Positions 23,545 through 31,966 of a stretch of 40,819 nucleotides of DNA are shown here, piece by piece. The stretch is taken from the NCBI RefSeq assembly GCF_003570715.1, contig NZ_QXXQ01000023.1, positions 1 through 40,819 on the forward strand. The letters run 5' to 3'. The notes beneath the pieces are model-generated. The model made no database searches, was not told the DNA's origin, and saw nothing but the letters and a program-made list of their open reading frames with translations. Numbering within the stretch: position 1 is the first letter of the stretch; every line of letters begins with the position of its first letter. This stretch comes from Gemmobacter lutimaris (GTDB lineage: Bacteria; Pseudomonadota; Alphaproteobacteria; Rhodobacterales; Rhodobacteraceae). Position numbers and translations under genes: made by a program.

Positions 23545-25419
23545 ATGCGGCTTTTCCTTACGCTCCTGTTTCGCAATCGTCTGGCCGCGCTTGGCGCCGT
23601 GCTGTTGCTGGCGCTGGTGCTTCTGTGCCTCGTGGTGCCGCTTCTGCCGCTGGCCGACCCGAATGTGACCGACACGCCCAACAAGTTCCTGCGCCCGTTC
23701 AGCGAAGGGCATCTTCTGGGCACCGATCACCTTGGCCGGGATCTGCTGTCGCGCCTGCTGTGGGGCACACGGCTTTCACTGGCCGTGGGGGTCGCCGCGG
23801 CGGCGGCGGCCGCTTTCTTCGGCACACTGATTGGCATCTGCGCCGGCTATTTCGGCGGCTGGATCGACAACGGCCTGATGCGCCTGATCGACATGATCAT
23901 GGCCTTTCCCTATATCCTGCTGGCACTGGCCATCGTGGCCGCGCTTGGCCCCGGCATGCTGAACGCGCTGATCGCGGTGGCGGCGGTCAACGTGCCGTTC
24001 TTTGCCCGCAACATCCGTGGCATCAGCGTCGGGCTGACGGCGCGCGAGTTCATCGACGCCGCCCGCCTGTCCGGTCAGGGCCACGCCCGCATCATCGTGA
24101 CCGAGCTTTTGCCGAACGTGCTGCCGGTCATCATCGTCGCAATCTCGACCACGATCGGCTGGATGGTGCTGGAGACCGCCGGCCTGTCCTTCCTCGGTCT
24201 GGGCAGCCAGCCGCCGCAGGCCGATCTCGGCTCGATGCTGGGCGAGGCGCGGGCAGCGCTGATCGCGGCGCCGCATACGCTCATCGTGCCGGGGGCGATG
24301 ATCTTCGTCATCGTCATGTCGATCAACCTGCTGGGCGATGGCCTGCGCGATGCGCTGGACCCCCGGCTGCGTTCCGGCGCGCTGGCGCGGCCCAGCCCGG
24401 TGACACGGATCGCCCGCCCCGCCCCGCCCCCGGCGGAGACCCCCGCGCGCGGGGTGCTGGATCTGGATGGGCTGACGACGCGGTTCGAGGTCGGCGCGCA
24501 GGTCTACAAGGCGGTCAGCGACGTGTCACTGACCCTTGGCAAGGGCGAGTGCCTCGGGCTGATCGGGGAATCCGGCAGCGGCAAATCGGTCACCGCACTT
24601 TCCGTCACCGGCCTTGTCGCCTCGCCCCCCGGTGTGATCGCCGGGGGCGCCGCGCGGCTCGACGGGGTGGACCTGCTGTCGCTGCCCTATCGGGATCTGC
24701 GTGGCCTGCGCGGGCGCCGCATCGCCTATATCTTTCAGGATCCGCTTTCGACTCTGCATCCGCTCTATCGCATTGGTGACCAGATGGTCGAGGCGATCCG
24801 CGTGCATCGCAAGATGCCGTTGGCCGAGGCGCGGGCGCGTTGCCTCGATCTGCTGCGCACCGTGCAGATCCCCAATGCCGAAAGCCGTCTTTCCGCCTAT
24901 CCGCACGAATTGTCAGGCGGTATGCGCCAGCGTGTCGGCATCGCCATGGCGCTGGTCAACGACCCCGAGGTCATCATCGCCGACGAACCGACGACCGCGC
25001 TGGATGTCACGGTGCAGGCGCAGGTTCTGGCGCTGCTTGACAGGTTGCGGCGCGAAAGGGGGCTGTCGATCCTGTTCATCACCCATGATTTCGGCGTGGT
25101 CGGCCAGCTTTGCGACCGGGTGGCGGTGATGTATGCTGGCCAGATCGTCGAGGAAGGGCCAACCGCCAGCATCCTGGCTGCGCCCGCCCATCCCTATACC
25201 CGACGGCTGATTGCCTGCGTGCCGGAACTCGGCGGGGGGCGGCGTCAGCTTGCCGCCATTCCGGGCCTGCCGCCAGCGGTGAACCGGCTGCCCGCGGGCT
25301 GTGCCTTCGCCCCGCGCTGCGACCGTGCCCGCCCCGATTGCCAGAGGGACCCGATTGCCCTGCGCGTCTCTGGCCCACGCGCCGCACGGTGCCTATACCC
25401 CGAGGAGGCCCTGTCATGA
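23545..25419 (+). CDS. fused ABC permease (DppC-type) and ATPase (DppD-type)
   Basis: 624 aa in one uninterrupted frame. Residues 1-275 are a DppC permease (first helix 12-35, HLLGTDHLGRDLLSRLLWGTR near 56-76, EAA loop EFIDAARLSGQGHAR at 168-182). A Pro/Ala-rich linker follows (about 276-303). Residues 304-624 are a DppD ATPase: Walker A GESGSGKS at 341-348, Q-loop FQDPLST, signature ELSGGMRQR, Walker B VIIADEPT, then the C-terminal Cys-containing oligopeptide-transporter domain (GCAFAPRCDRARPDC), which in relatives can bind an iron-sulfur cluster. Most such systems encode these as two genes, and the second transporter in this window does so. It overlaps the next ATPase gene by 4 nt. Confidence 0.92.
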   Translation: MRLFLTLLFRNRLAALGAVLLLALVLLCLVVPLLPLADPNVTDTPNKFLRPFSEGHLLGTDHLGRDLLSRLLWGTRLSLAVGVAAAAAAAFFGTLIGICAGYFGGWIDNGLMRLIDMIMAFPYILLALAIVAALGPGMLNALIAVAAVNVPFFARNIRGISVGLTAREFIDAARLSGQGHARIIVTELLPNVLPVIIVAISTTIGWMVLETAGLSFLGLGSQPPQADLGSMLGEARAALIAAPHTLIVPGAMIFVIVMSINLLGDGLRDALDPRLRSGALARPSPVTRIARPAPPPAETPARGVLDLDGLTTRFEVGAQVYKAVSDVSLTLGKGECLGLIGESGSGKSVTALSVTGLVASPPGVIAGGAARLDGVDLLSLPYRDLRGLRGRRIAYIFQDPLSTLHPLYRIGDQMVEAIRVHRKMPLAEARARCLDLLRTVQIPNAESRLSAYPHELSGGMRQRVGIAMALVNDPEVIIADEPTTALDVTVQAQVLALLDRLRRERGLSILFITHDFGVVGQLCDRVAVMYAGQIVEEGPTASILAAPAHPYTRRLIACVPELGGGRRQLAAIPGLPPAVNRLPAGCAFAPRCDRARPDCQRDPIALRVSGPRAARCLYPEEALS

Positions 25420-26378
25420 CCACACCCGCGCTGCAAGTGGATGGCCTGTCGAAATCCTTTCCGGTGGGCCGTGGGCTGTTGCGCGGTGCAACGACCATGG
25501 TGCATGCGTTGCAACCTCTGTCGCTGGAGGTCAGGCCGGGCGAAACGCTGGGGATCGTCGGGGAATCGGGTTGCGGCAAGACGACCCTGGCGCGCATGTT
25601 GGTCGGGCTGTCGCAGCCCAGCACCGGCACGATCCTGATCGACGGCAAGCCACTGGATACCTCGGACCGGCGGGTCTCCAGCCAGCAGATCCAGTATGTG
25701 TTTCAGGATCCGATCTCTTCGCTGAACCCGCGCAAGACCATCCGACAGACCATGGAAACCCCGCTGCGCATCCTGTTCGGCATGGATGCTGCCGCCCGCA
25801 CCGCCCGCATCCATGAGGTGTTCGAGGCGGTAAACCTGCGACCCGAATTCCTTGACCGCTACCCGCACGAATTTTCCGGCGGGCAGGCACAGCGGATCGG
25901 CATTGCGCGCGCGCTGCTCGCGCGGCCGAAGATCATCGTGCTGGACGAGCCGGTTTCGGCGCTGGACGTGTCGGTTCAGGCGCAGGTGCTGAACCTTCTC
26001 GCCGATCTCAAGACGCAATACGGGCTGACCTATCTGTTCATCAGCCATGACCTTGCGGTGATCGAGGCGGTATCCGACCGGATCGCCGTATTGTATTTCG
26101 GCACGCTGGTCGAGATCGGTGCCGCCGACCGGATCTTTGCCCGCCCAAGCCACCCCTATACCCGGCTTCTGGCCCGCTCCGCCCCGGTCGTCGGCCGTCC
26201 TCTGGCGCCACAGGACACAGCGGGGGCCGAGCTTCCCGACCCGCTGAACCCGCCTCCGGGTTGCGCTTTTGCCCAGCGTTGTCCAAAGGTATCGCAGCTT
26301 TGCCGGACAAAAGTGCCGCAATTGCAGGAAACCGGAGAGACCCAGCGTGCCGCCTGCCACCACCCGGACCAGACGTAA
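25416..26378 (+). CDS. ABC transporter ATPase, DppF/OppF family
   Basis: 320 aa from MTTPALQVDGLSKSF. The start overlaps the previous stop (ATGA) with GAGGAGG upstream. Walker A GESGCGKT, Q-loop FQDPISSLNPRKT, signature EFSGGQAQR, Walker B IIVLDEPVSALD and the C-terminal Cys-rich domain GCAFAQRCPKVSQLC are present. It pairs with the ATPase half of the preceding fusion to power import. Its 3' end overlaps the GntR gene by 32 nt. Confidence 0.93.
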   Translation: MTTPALQVDGLSKSFPVGRGLLRGATTMVHALQPLSLEVRPGETLGIVGESGCGKTTLARMLVGLSQPSTGTILIDGKPLDTSDRRVSSQQIQYVFQDPISSLNPRKTIRQTMETPLRILFGMDAAARTARIHEVFEAVNLRPEFLDRYPHEFSGGQAQRIGIARALLARPKIIVLDEPVSALDVSVQAQVLNLLADLKTQYGLTYLFISHDLAVIEAVSDRIAVLYFGTLVEIGAADRIFARPSHPYTRLLARSAPVVGRPLAPQDTAGAELPDPLNPPPGCAFAQRCPKVSQLCRTKVPQLQETGETQRAACHHPDQT

Positions 26379-27102
26379 TGGTGCCCGCACCGAACAGGTG
26401 GCCGAGCATCTGAAGGCCTATATCGTCGCGCAGGGGCTGCGTCCCGGCGACCGGCTGCCGTCCGAGGCCGATCTGATGGCCGCCCTTGGCAAATCCAAGG
26501 GCACCGTGCGCGAAGCGATGCGCATGCTTGCGGCGCAGGGCCTGATCCGCACCCGCACCGGGCCGGGGGGTGGGGCCTTTGTCGATGACGTGTCGCGCGA
26601 TCATGCGATGACAATGCTTTCGAATTTCTTTTATTTCCGCGACCTCTCTCTGGCGGATCTCTATCAGCTGCGCATCCGGCTGGAGCCGGAGGTGGCGGCG
26701 ATGGTTGCCGGCAGGATCCCCGCCGAGACGCTGGCCCGCTTTCGCGCCGAGACCTCGCGCTTTGATCATCCGCCCCGCGATCTGGTCGAGGAGCAGGCGC
26801 AGCACGTCGCCTCGCTGGCTTTTCACCGCGAGCTGGCCGAGCTGTGCCCCAACCCGCTGCTGTCGTTCATCGTGGGGTTCATCGCCAAGATCCTGTCGGA
26901 TCTGACCGTGATCCGTCGGCTTTATGCGCCGCATAACCATGCCCTGTGGGAACAGGGTCACCGCCACCATGCGCTTCTGCTGGATGCACTTGAATCAGGC
27001 GATCCGGCATTGGCCGCCGAACGGATGCGCACCCACATGGAGGCCGCGGCACGCCTGATGCAGTTGCAGGAAGTCCAGGTGGCAAAGACCTTTCTCGGAT
27101 AA
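26347..27102 (+). CDS. GntR family regulator, FadR/FCD subfamily
   Basis: 251 aa if started at GTG 26347, chosen because GGAGAG (26334-26339) lies 7 nt upstream and the frame continues cleanly into the DNA-binding domain. The N-terminal winged helix (EQVAEHLKAYIVAQGLRPGDR, then LGKSKGTVREAMRMLAAQGLI, about 16-75) precedes the FCD effector domain (LYQLRIRLEPEVAAMVAG, HHALLLDALESGD). It is the last gene of the transporter operon, overlapping the ATPase gene by 32 nt, so it is probably a local autoregulated repressor acting at the palindrome at 20899-20916. Confidence 0.85.
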   Translation: MPPATTRTRRNGARTEQVAEHLKAYIVAQGLRPGDRLPSEADLMAALGKSKGTVREAMRMLAAQGLIRTRTGPGGGAFVDDVSRDHAMTMLSNFFYFRDLSLADLYQLRIRLEPEVAAMVAGRIPAETLARFRAETSRFDHPPRDLVEEQAQHVASLAFHRELAELCPNPLLSFIVGFIAKILSDLTVIRRLYAPHNHALWEQGHRHHALLLDALESGDPALAAERMRTHMEAAARLMQLQEVQVAKTFLG

Positions 27103-27526
27103 CCCCTTCGCCCGCCAGCAAGCAGGGGCAGAGCGAGACCGGCAGGGTCTGATAGCCGAGGGGGCCGTGTAGCGAGGAAGCCCGCCCATTCCACCTTTGG
27201 GGCTGGTCAGGCGAGGCTCATTGTTGCTGGCGCCGGTTATGCCGCGCAGCCCCGCTCTGGAGGGAAGTGTCGTTCAATCCAACCTCAATATCACATGAAC
27301 TATCCTAAACAGGAAAGTTCATCGGCCAGCCATCCGTATCGCACCCGCCCTATGCAAGCGCAGATGCGGCATCTGGGATCGCGTCATTATAGTTCAATCG
27401 GCTTCAAACCAGAGGCGACACGCGTGTCAACCCGGCAGGCCCCCGCCTACGCCCATGCCAGCACACCCGGACAGTCGGTGCGCACCGCACCACCAAGACC
27501 TCTGACACTCTACCCAGCAAGCATGT
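27103..27526. other. gene-free gap with a strong AT-rich hairpin
   Basis: No convincing gene was found. ATGAACTATCCT (27295-27306) and AGGAAAGTTCAT (27311-27322) form a stem of 12 bp with one mismatch and a 4-nt AAAC loop, by far the strongest structure here. It may be a binding site or a small-RNA element. A short weak hairpin (27136-27150) could end the upstream operon. Confidence 0.45.
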
Positions 27527-27541
27527 GTTCCTGTAATGTTC
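27527..27541 (+). promoter_or_regulatory. LexA (SOS) box, alphaproteobacterial type
   Basis: GTTCCTGTAATGTTC is an exact match to the alphaproteobacterial LexA consensus GTTC-N7-GTTC. It lies 28 nt upstream of the SRAP start. The spacer contains TGTAAT, which could be the -10 element, so LexA binding would block the promoter directly. Confidence 0.85.
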
Positions 27542-27569
27542 CATTGCAACTTAGGGCGAGGGCCTTCTT

Positions 27570-28262
27570 ATGTGCAACCTCTACTCGCAGACCAAGAGCC
27601 AAGATGCGATGCGCCATGTCTTTGATGACGTGCTGGAAGATGACGAAGAGCTGATTGACACCAGCGGCAACCTGCCCGCCACGCCCGGCATCTGGCCGGA
27701 TCATCCGGCGCCCATCATCCGGCACCTTGCGGGAGGGAATGGGGCATCCGGCTTCCGGCTGTCGCTGGCCCGCTGGGGGATGCCGACGCCCCCGCAGTTT
27801 CTGGCGGGCAGGCGCACTGATCCTGGGGTGACCAATATCCGCAATCTGGCCTCGCCGCACTGGCAGCGCTGGTTTGGGGTGCCGCACCGCTGCCTCGTGC
27901 CCTTCACCAGCTTTGCCGAACCCGACAGCCGCTCCGGCCCGATGAAAGGCAAACCCATCTGGTTCGCGCTTGGCCCCGACCGACCGTTGGCCTTCTTCGC
28001 AGGCATCTGCACGGAATGGACCTCAATCCGCAAACTGAAAGAAGGTGAGGTGACAGTGGATGCCTTTGCCTTCCTGACCTGCGATCCGAACCGCGAGGTG
28101 GCCAGCATTCACCCCAAGGCAATGCCGGTGATCCTGACCCGTCCGGAGGAATGGCGGCAGTGGCTGACGACGCCCTTCGACCGTGCCCGCCATCTGCAGC
28201 GGCCGCTGCCGGATGGCGAATTGCAGATCGTGGCAGAGGGGGCGCCGGAAGATGCGGCCTGA
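27570..28262 (+). CDS. SOS response-associated peptidase family protein (SRAP; HMCES/YedK-like)
   Basis: 230 aa beginning MCNLYSQT. After Met removal Cys2 becomes the N-terminal nucleophile that forms a thiazolidine crosslink with abasic sites in single-stranded DNA. The other expected active-site residues are present: Asn in TNIRN (about 89-93), Glu117 in SFAEPDS and His181 in SIHPKAMP. Length is usual for the family. GAGGG gives a 7-nt spacer. A perfect LexA box lies 28 nt upstream, and the imuA-like gene overlaps the end, so this is an SOS-induced DNA-damage cassette. Confidence 0.92.
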   Translation: MCNLYSQTKSQDAMRHVFDDVLEDDEELIDTSGNLPATPGIWPDHPAPIIRHLAGGNGASGFRLSLARWGMPTPPQFLAGRRTDPGVTNIRNLASPHWQRWFGVPHRCLVPFTSFAEPDSRSGPMKGKPIWFALGPDRPLAFFAGICTEWTSIRKLKEGEVTVDAFAFLTCDPNREVASIHPKAMPVILTRPEEWRQWLTTPFDRARHLQRPLPDGELQIVAEGAPEDAA

Positions 28263-28806
28263 AACAGCGTCCACCGATCCCTTCGGCTTGCGCCCTGCCC
28301 GCGTGCATGAGGCCGCAGGCCGTGGCCGCCGCGCCTTTGCGCTGTTCCAGGCACTGCGCCACCCCGGCCCACTGATCTGGATCACCCCCGCCCATGCCCC
28401 GGAACTGCCCATGTTGCGCGGCTTGCCGCTGGGGGTAGGCGAAAGGCTGCATCTGCTACGGCCTGTGGGCGGGGCCGATGTTCTATGGTGTGTCGAAGAG
28501 GCCCTGCGCACTGCCCCGGTCGGGCTGGTGATTGCCGAGCCGGAAAAGCCACTGTCCCTGACCGCAGGCCGCAGGTTGCAACTGGCGGCAGAGGCCGGGC
28601 GCAGCACCGGGCTTCTGCTGATCCGCGAAGGCGCGGGCAGCAATGCCACTGAAACCCGCTGGCACTGCGCGCCCACGGCCAGCCCGGCGCCGGACTCGAC
28701 TCTGCATCACTGGACCCTCAGCAAGAACAAAAAGGGATCAAAAGGAAACTGGCTCTTGAACTGGCATGGCACGTCGGCTGATTTCCATCTGGTTTCCGAG
28801 TGTTGA
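28252..28806 (+). CDS. imuA: ImuA-like (SulA/RecA-like) SOS mutagenesis protein
   Basis: 184 aa from MRPETASTDPF, overlapping the SRAP gene by 11 nt with GAGGGGG upstream. The diagnostic stretch SLTAGRRLQLAAEAGRS followed by ETRWHCAP matches the conserved C-terminal part of ImuA. ImuA normally works with ImuB (a catalytically dead Y-polymerase) and DnaE2 in error-prone repair. Here the gene ends at 28806 and IS remnants follow at once, so imuB and dnaE2 are not in the usual place. ImuA identity is by pattern recognition; a homologue search would settle it. Confidence 0.7.
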   Translation: MRPETASTDPFGLRPARVHEAAGRGRRAFALFQALRHPGPLIWITPAHAPELPMLRGLPLGVGERLHLLRPVGGADVLWCVEEALRTAPVGLVIAEPEKPLSLTAGRRLQLAAEAGRSTGLLLIREGAGSNATETRWHCAPTASPAPDSTLHHWTLSKNKKGSKGNWLLNWHGTSADFHLVSEC

Positions 28807-28895
28807 TTTCCGCCCAGAACTGAGGCGGATTTCCCATCGAGAAGTAAGCCACCTGTGACTATGGATTTTGTGTGATATTGGAGTCACGGCATTGT

Positions 28896-29147
28896 TTACC
28901 TTATTCTTTTTCGGTATTCTGCGGCTGAACTTGCGTTGAAGCGTAAGCTATTGTTTGCGATTTCCAAGATGGAACAGCGGTGGGTGAGGCGATTGAGCAG
29001 CGCGGTGGTCATCTTGGCGTCGCCGAACACTGTCGGCCATTCGCCGAAGACAAGGTTTCTGGTGACGATGGCCGAGGTCTGTTCGTAGAACTTGCTGATC
29101 AGGTGGAACAGGAGCTGCCCGCCGGATTGGGCAAAGGGGAGATATGC
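28896..29147 (-). pseudogene. C-terminal fragment of IstB (IS21-family helper ATPase)
   Basis: Minus-strand frame whose first recognisable residues are [19 protein letters not shown], then [24 protein letters not shown], matching the C-terminal third of IstB. The Walker A half and IstA are missing; homology stops abruptly near 29147, where an IS3-type fragment starts on the other strand. The flanking 28830-28895 stretch could be the IS21 right end. Confidence 0.85.
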
Positions 29148-29571
29148 CCACCGCATCGTCGGCTGGCGCTTCAGCACATGCTGGCTTGGTTCTGGATGCT
29201 CTGGAACAGGCAGTTCATGAACGCCGTCCGGCCAAGGGCATGGGGCTGGTCCACCACAGCGACAGGGGCTCTCAAATACTTGTCCATCCGCTACAATGAA
29301 CGTCTTGCCTAAGCGGGCATCGAGCCTTCAGCCGGTATCGTCGGTGACAGTTATGACAGCGCACTGGCCGAGACGATCAACGGCCTATTCAAGGCCGAGA
29401 TCATCCACCGCCGTGGCCCCAGGCGCGGCTTCGAGGTTGTCTAATACGCCGCGCAGGAATGGGTCGACTGGTTCAACAACCGACGCCTGCCTGAACCCAT
29501 CGGGAACATCCCGCCCGCAGACGCCGAGCCAACTTCTGCGCAACTCTGGAAACTGAGCCCATGGCCGCGCA
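29143..29571 (+). pseudogene. decayed IS3-family transposase (OrfB) C-terminal fragment
   Basis: Scattered frames give [65 protein letters not shown] and WVDWFNNRRLPEPIGNIPP, the DDE domain of IS3 OrfB from the second Asp onward. It is broken by frameshifts near 29180, 29276 and 29525 and by in-frame TAA stops at 29310 and 29442. The N-terminal half and OrfA are absent. It abuts the istB fragment head-on, giving a mosaic of two dead elements. Confidence 0.88.
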
Positions 29572-29654
29572 ACTAACGAAAATCAGCCTCCGGCAAACCC
29601 CGTGCGGTTCACCCGACAGGTGAACCGGAATGTCCGCGTCAGAGCCGTCGAAGG

Positions 29655-30374
29655 TCAGCCTGCCGCCTGCGGAAACTTGACGCGAGGAAAGTCATACGCC
29701 CCGACCTTCGAGGTCAGGTAACGCCCACCCACCAGACCTTCGGCCAGCTTCACCGCTGCGCTGACCCCGTCAATCACCGGCATTCCGGTCTGCGCCTGCA
29801 ACCGGTCGCACATGTCAGACATTCCGGCGCAGCCCAGCAGCACCGCCTCTGCCCCGTCCTGTTCGCGTGCGGCGCGGATCTCGTGCAGCAGGCGCAGTTC
29901 GCAGGTTTCCGGCTCCTGCTCCAGCGCCAAAACCGGCATGTTCACCGCCCGCACGTTTCGGCAGCGCCCCGTCGCCCCGTAACCCGCCACCAGATCCTCG
30001 ATGATCGGCACCGAACGCGGCAGCGTCGTCACGATGGAAAAGCGGCTTGCTATGGTCGAGGCCACCTGCACCCCGGCCTGACAGATGCCAATGACCGGCC
30101 CGCGCGCCACCTCGCGCGCCGCAGCCAGCCCCGGATCGTCGAAACAGGCGATGACATGGGCGTCAAAGCCCCGCGCCTCGCCCGCGCGGATCAGTTCCAG
30201 CATCGCGGGCACCGCCAGAGCCTCGTCGGCATGACCTTCGATGCTCGCCGGAGTGCCTTTGGGATTCACGGTTTCGATTACCGTGCCGGGAAAGGCGGCG
30301 CGTCGGGCGCTTTCGCCAATCTGCGCCGTCATCGTGACGGTGGAATTGGGGTTGATGACCAGAATGCGCATCAT
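29655..30374 (-). CDS. aspartate/glutamate/hydantoin racemase family protein
   Basis: 239 aa starting MMRILVINPNSTVTMT, the N-terminal pattern of hydantoin racemase-like proteins. The two candidate catalytic cysteines are Cys77 in VIACFDDPG and Cys182 in LLGCAGMSDM. Cofactor-independent racemases and isomerases of this superfamily act on amino acids, hydantoins, maleate or arylmalonates. The start overlaps the flavin-reductase-like stop (ATGA at 30371-30374), so the two are translated together. Hydantoin or related cyclic-amide chemistry would fit the amidohydrolases across the divergent promoter. Confidence 0.87.
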   Translation of the reverse strand: MMRILVINPNSTVTMTAQIGESARRAAFPGTVIETVNPKGTPASIEGHADEALAVPAMLELIRAGEARGFDAHVIACFDDPGLAAAREVARGPVIGICQAGVQVASTIASRFSIVTTLPRSVPIIEDLVAGYGATGRCRNVRAVNMPVLALEQEPETCELRLLHEIRAAREQDGAEAVLLGCAGMSDMCDRLQAQTGMPVIDGVSAAVKLAEGLVGGRYLTSKVGAYDFPRVKFPQAAG

Positions 30375-31018
30375 TTGGCCCCGGCGCCCACGCGGGCATC
30401 TACAGGCATCGACGGCGTCGGCATCACGAATTGCCGGTCAGAGGTTATGTAGTTGTCGGCATGAAGCCGCGCGATGGGCTGATAGACCTCGGGGTTCACA
30501 TAGCGCCCCGCCGCGTCCAGACAGTCGCGCCGTACATGCATCTGCACCACCTCGCCGATGACCAGAAGGCGCCGCCCGTATTCCAGCAGCCGGTCCACCC
30601 GGCATTCCATGGCGCAGGGGCTTTCGACGATGCGCCGCGCGCGGATATGGGCGCAGGGCGCCGAGGTCAGCCCGGCCAGCGCCACCTCGTCCACATCCTC
30701 GGCCACGCCCAGCCCGCAGACCAGCATGGCCTGCGACAGCGCCATGTCGACCATGTTCACCACAAACTCCCCCTCACGGCGGATATTGCGCACGGTGTCT
30801 TTCTCCTGCCCGTCAGGGCGGGTCTGGATGCCCAGCACCACAAGCGCGGGGTCATGCGAGAATACGTTGAAAAAGCTCATGGGCGCCGCATTGTCCTGCC
30901 CGCCTTCCGACCGGGTGGATACCAGCGCGATGGGGCGCGGCCCGATGAAGTTGGTCAGAAGACGGTAACGGTCCTGCGGGTCCAGGCGCGTGAAATCGAA
31001 TTCCATGGTCTGTGGCAT
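30371..31018 (-). CDS. flavin reductase-like FMN-binding split-barrel protein
   Basis: 215 aa from MPQTMEFDFTRL, with minus-strand AGGAC upstream; a longer frame to 31120 would run into the operator region. The core RYRLLTNFIGPRPIALVSTRSEGGQDNAAPMSFFN is the FMN-binding split-barrel signature of the flavin reductase/DIM6 family. SHDPALVVLGI and TVRNIRREGEFVVNMV also fit. It could supply reduced flavin to a monooxygenase or act on its own. It is first in a two-gene operon with the racemase-family gene. Confidence 0.87.
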   Translation of the reverse strand: MPQTMEFDFTRLDPQDRYRLLTNFIGPRPIALVSTRSEGGQDNAAPMSFFNVFSHDPALVVLGIQTRPDGQEKDTVRNIRREGEFVVNMVDMALSQAMLVCGLGVAEDVDEVALAGLTSAPCAHIRARRIVESPCAMECRVDRLLEYGRRLLVIGEVVQMHVRRDCLDAAGRYVNPEVYQPIARLHADNYITSDRQFVMPTPSMPVDARVGAGAK

Positions 31019-31073
31019 TGTCGTCCTGTCCCTCTGGATTACGGGCCGGGAACCCGCTATTATCTTCAACATG

Positions 31074-31120
31074 ATTGTCGACATTTTTGTTGTCAATAAA
31101 AACCTGCCGCCGATTGACAT
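31074..31120. promoter_or_regulatory. TTGTCGACA operator and inverted TGTCAAT/ATTGACA repeats (gntR divergent promoter)
   Basis: ATTGTCGACAT (31074-31084) contains the palindrome TGTCGACA; TTGTCAAT (31090-31097) and ATTGACAT (31113-31120) form a further inverted pair. The latter includes a TTGACA -35-like hexamer (31114-31119) with AAGAAT (31136-31141) 16 nt on, a plausible gntR promoter. The TTGTCGACA element recurs at 31968-31977 on the far side of gntR. Confidence 0.6.
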
Positions 31121-31163
31121 TCGGTTGAAGGCGGCAAGAATGCCGTAGTGAAAGGGGGTTCTG

Positions 31164-31850
31164 ATGTATCAGAACAAAGAAGCCACGCCCGGCCCGGCAG
31201 CGGAAATCTGCGAAAGGATCTGGCTTTCCATCGCCGAACGCAAGCTGCGCCCCGGCACCCGCCTCAAGGAAGAACAGCTGGCCGAGGTGTTCGAGGTCAG
31301 CCGCGCACGAGTCCGTCAGGCGCTGGCCATGCTGGAAAGCGACGGGCTGGTGACGATCCTGCCGAATCGGGGGGCCTTCGTCTCGGAACCCGGCGTCGAC
31401 GAGGCACGCGATGTCTTTCACTTCCGCCGCCAGGTCGAGGCGCGCGTGCTGGAGCGGCTGATGGCCAATATCGCCGATACGGCAATCCCGCAGCTTGAGG
31501 CGCATCTGGCGCTGGAGCGCGAGGCCGATGCCCGCGGCGATACCACCGCCACCATCCGCCTGTCGGGCGGCTTTCACCTGCTGCTGGCAGAGCTTTCGGG
31601 CTCCGGCTTCCTCACCTCCACCCTGCGCGACCTCATCTCGCGCTCGACGCTGATCACAACCATGTATCGCCGCCATTCGCATCACAACTGCGGGCCGGAC
31701 GAACATGCCGGGCTGATTGCCCGCATCCGCGCCCGCGACCTGCCCGGCGCGCTGAGGTTGATGGAGGATCACCTGCGCCATGTCGAGGACGAGCTTGACC
31801 TGACCGAGGATGTCCCGGTGCTGCGCGATTTGCGCGACGCGCTGGTCTGA
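31164..31850 (+). CDS. GntR family regulator, FCD subfamily
   Basis: 228 aa, with AAAGGGGG upstream of the ATG. The N-terminal winged helix RLKEEQLAEVFEVSRARVRQALAMLESDGLV (about 34-64) is followed by an FCD effector domain (FHFRRQVEARVLERL, HAGLIARIRARDLPGA, and a histidine-rich YRRHSHHNCG typical of metal-binding FCD proteins). It is flanked on both sides by promoter regions carrying TTGTCGACA, so it probably controls the racemase/reductase pair and the transporter-amidohydrolase operon as well as itself. Confidence 0.88.
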   Translation: MYQNKEATPGPAAEICERIWLSIAERKLRPGTRLKEEQLAEVFEVSRARVRQALAMLESDGLVTILPNRGAFVSEPGVDEARDVFHFRRQVEARVLERLMANIADTAIPQLEAHLALEREADARGDTTATIRLSGGFHLLLAELSGSGFLTSTLRDLISRSTLITTMYRRHSHHNCGPDEHAGLIARIRARDLPGALRLMEDHLRHVEDELDLTEDVPVLRDLRDALV

Positions 31851-31966
31851 CCTCCCCTGCCTTTTCCGAGGCACTGCCCCGCCCCGGCGGGCAGCGATGA
31901 TTTTCGCCGGGCCTGAATTTCGGGCATTTCCGCCGTGAAACCTGGCGTGAAAATATACCAGACAAA

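Noticed and set aside
22354-23730. Minus-strand open frame (458 codons) opposite the DppB-type permease
   Set aside because: His/Gln/Asp-rich shadow of a membrane protein gene; no start signal or recognisable domain.
27388-27405. GTTCAATCGGCTTC as a second LexA box
   Set aside because: The second half reads TTCA instead of GTTC, so it does not fit the consensus, unlike the exact box at 27527-27541.
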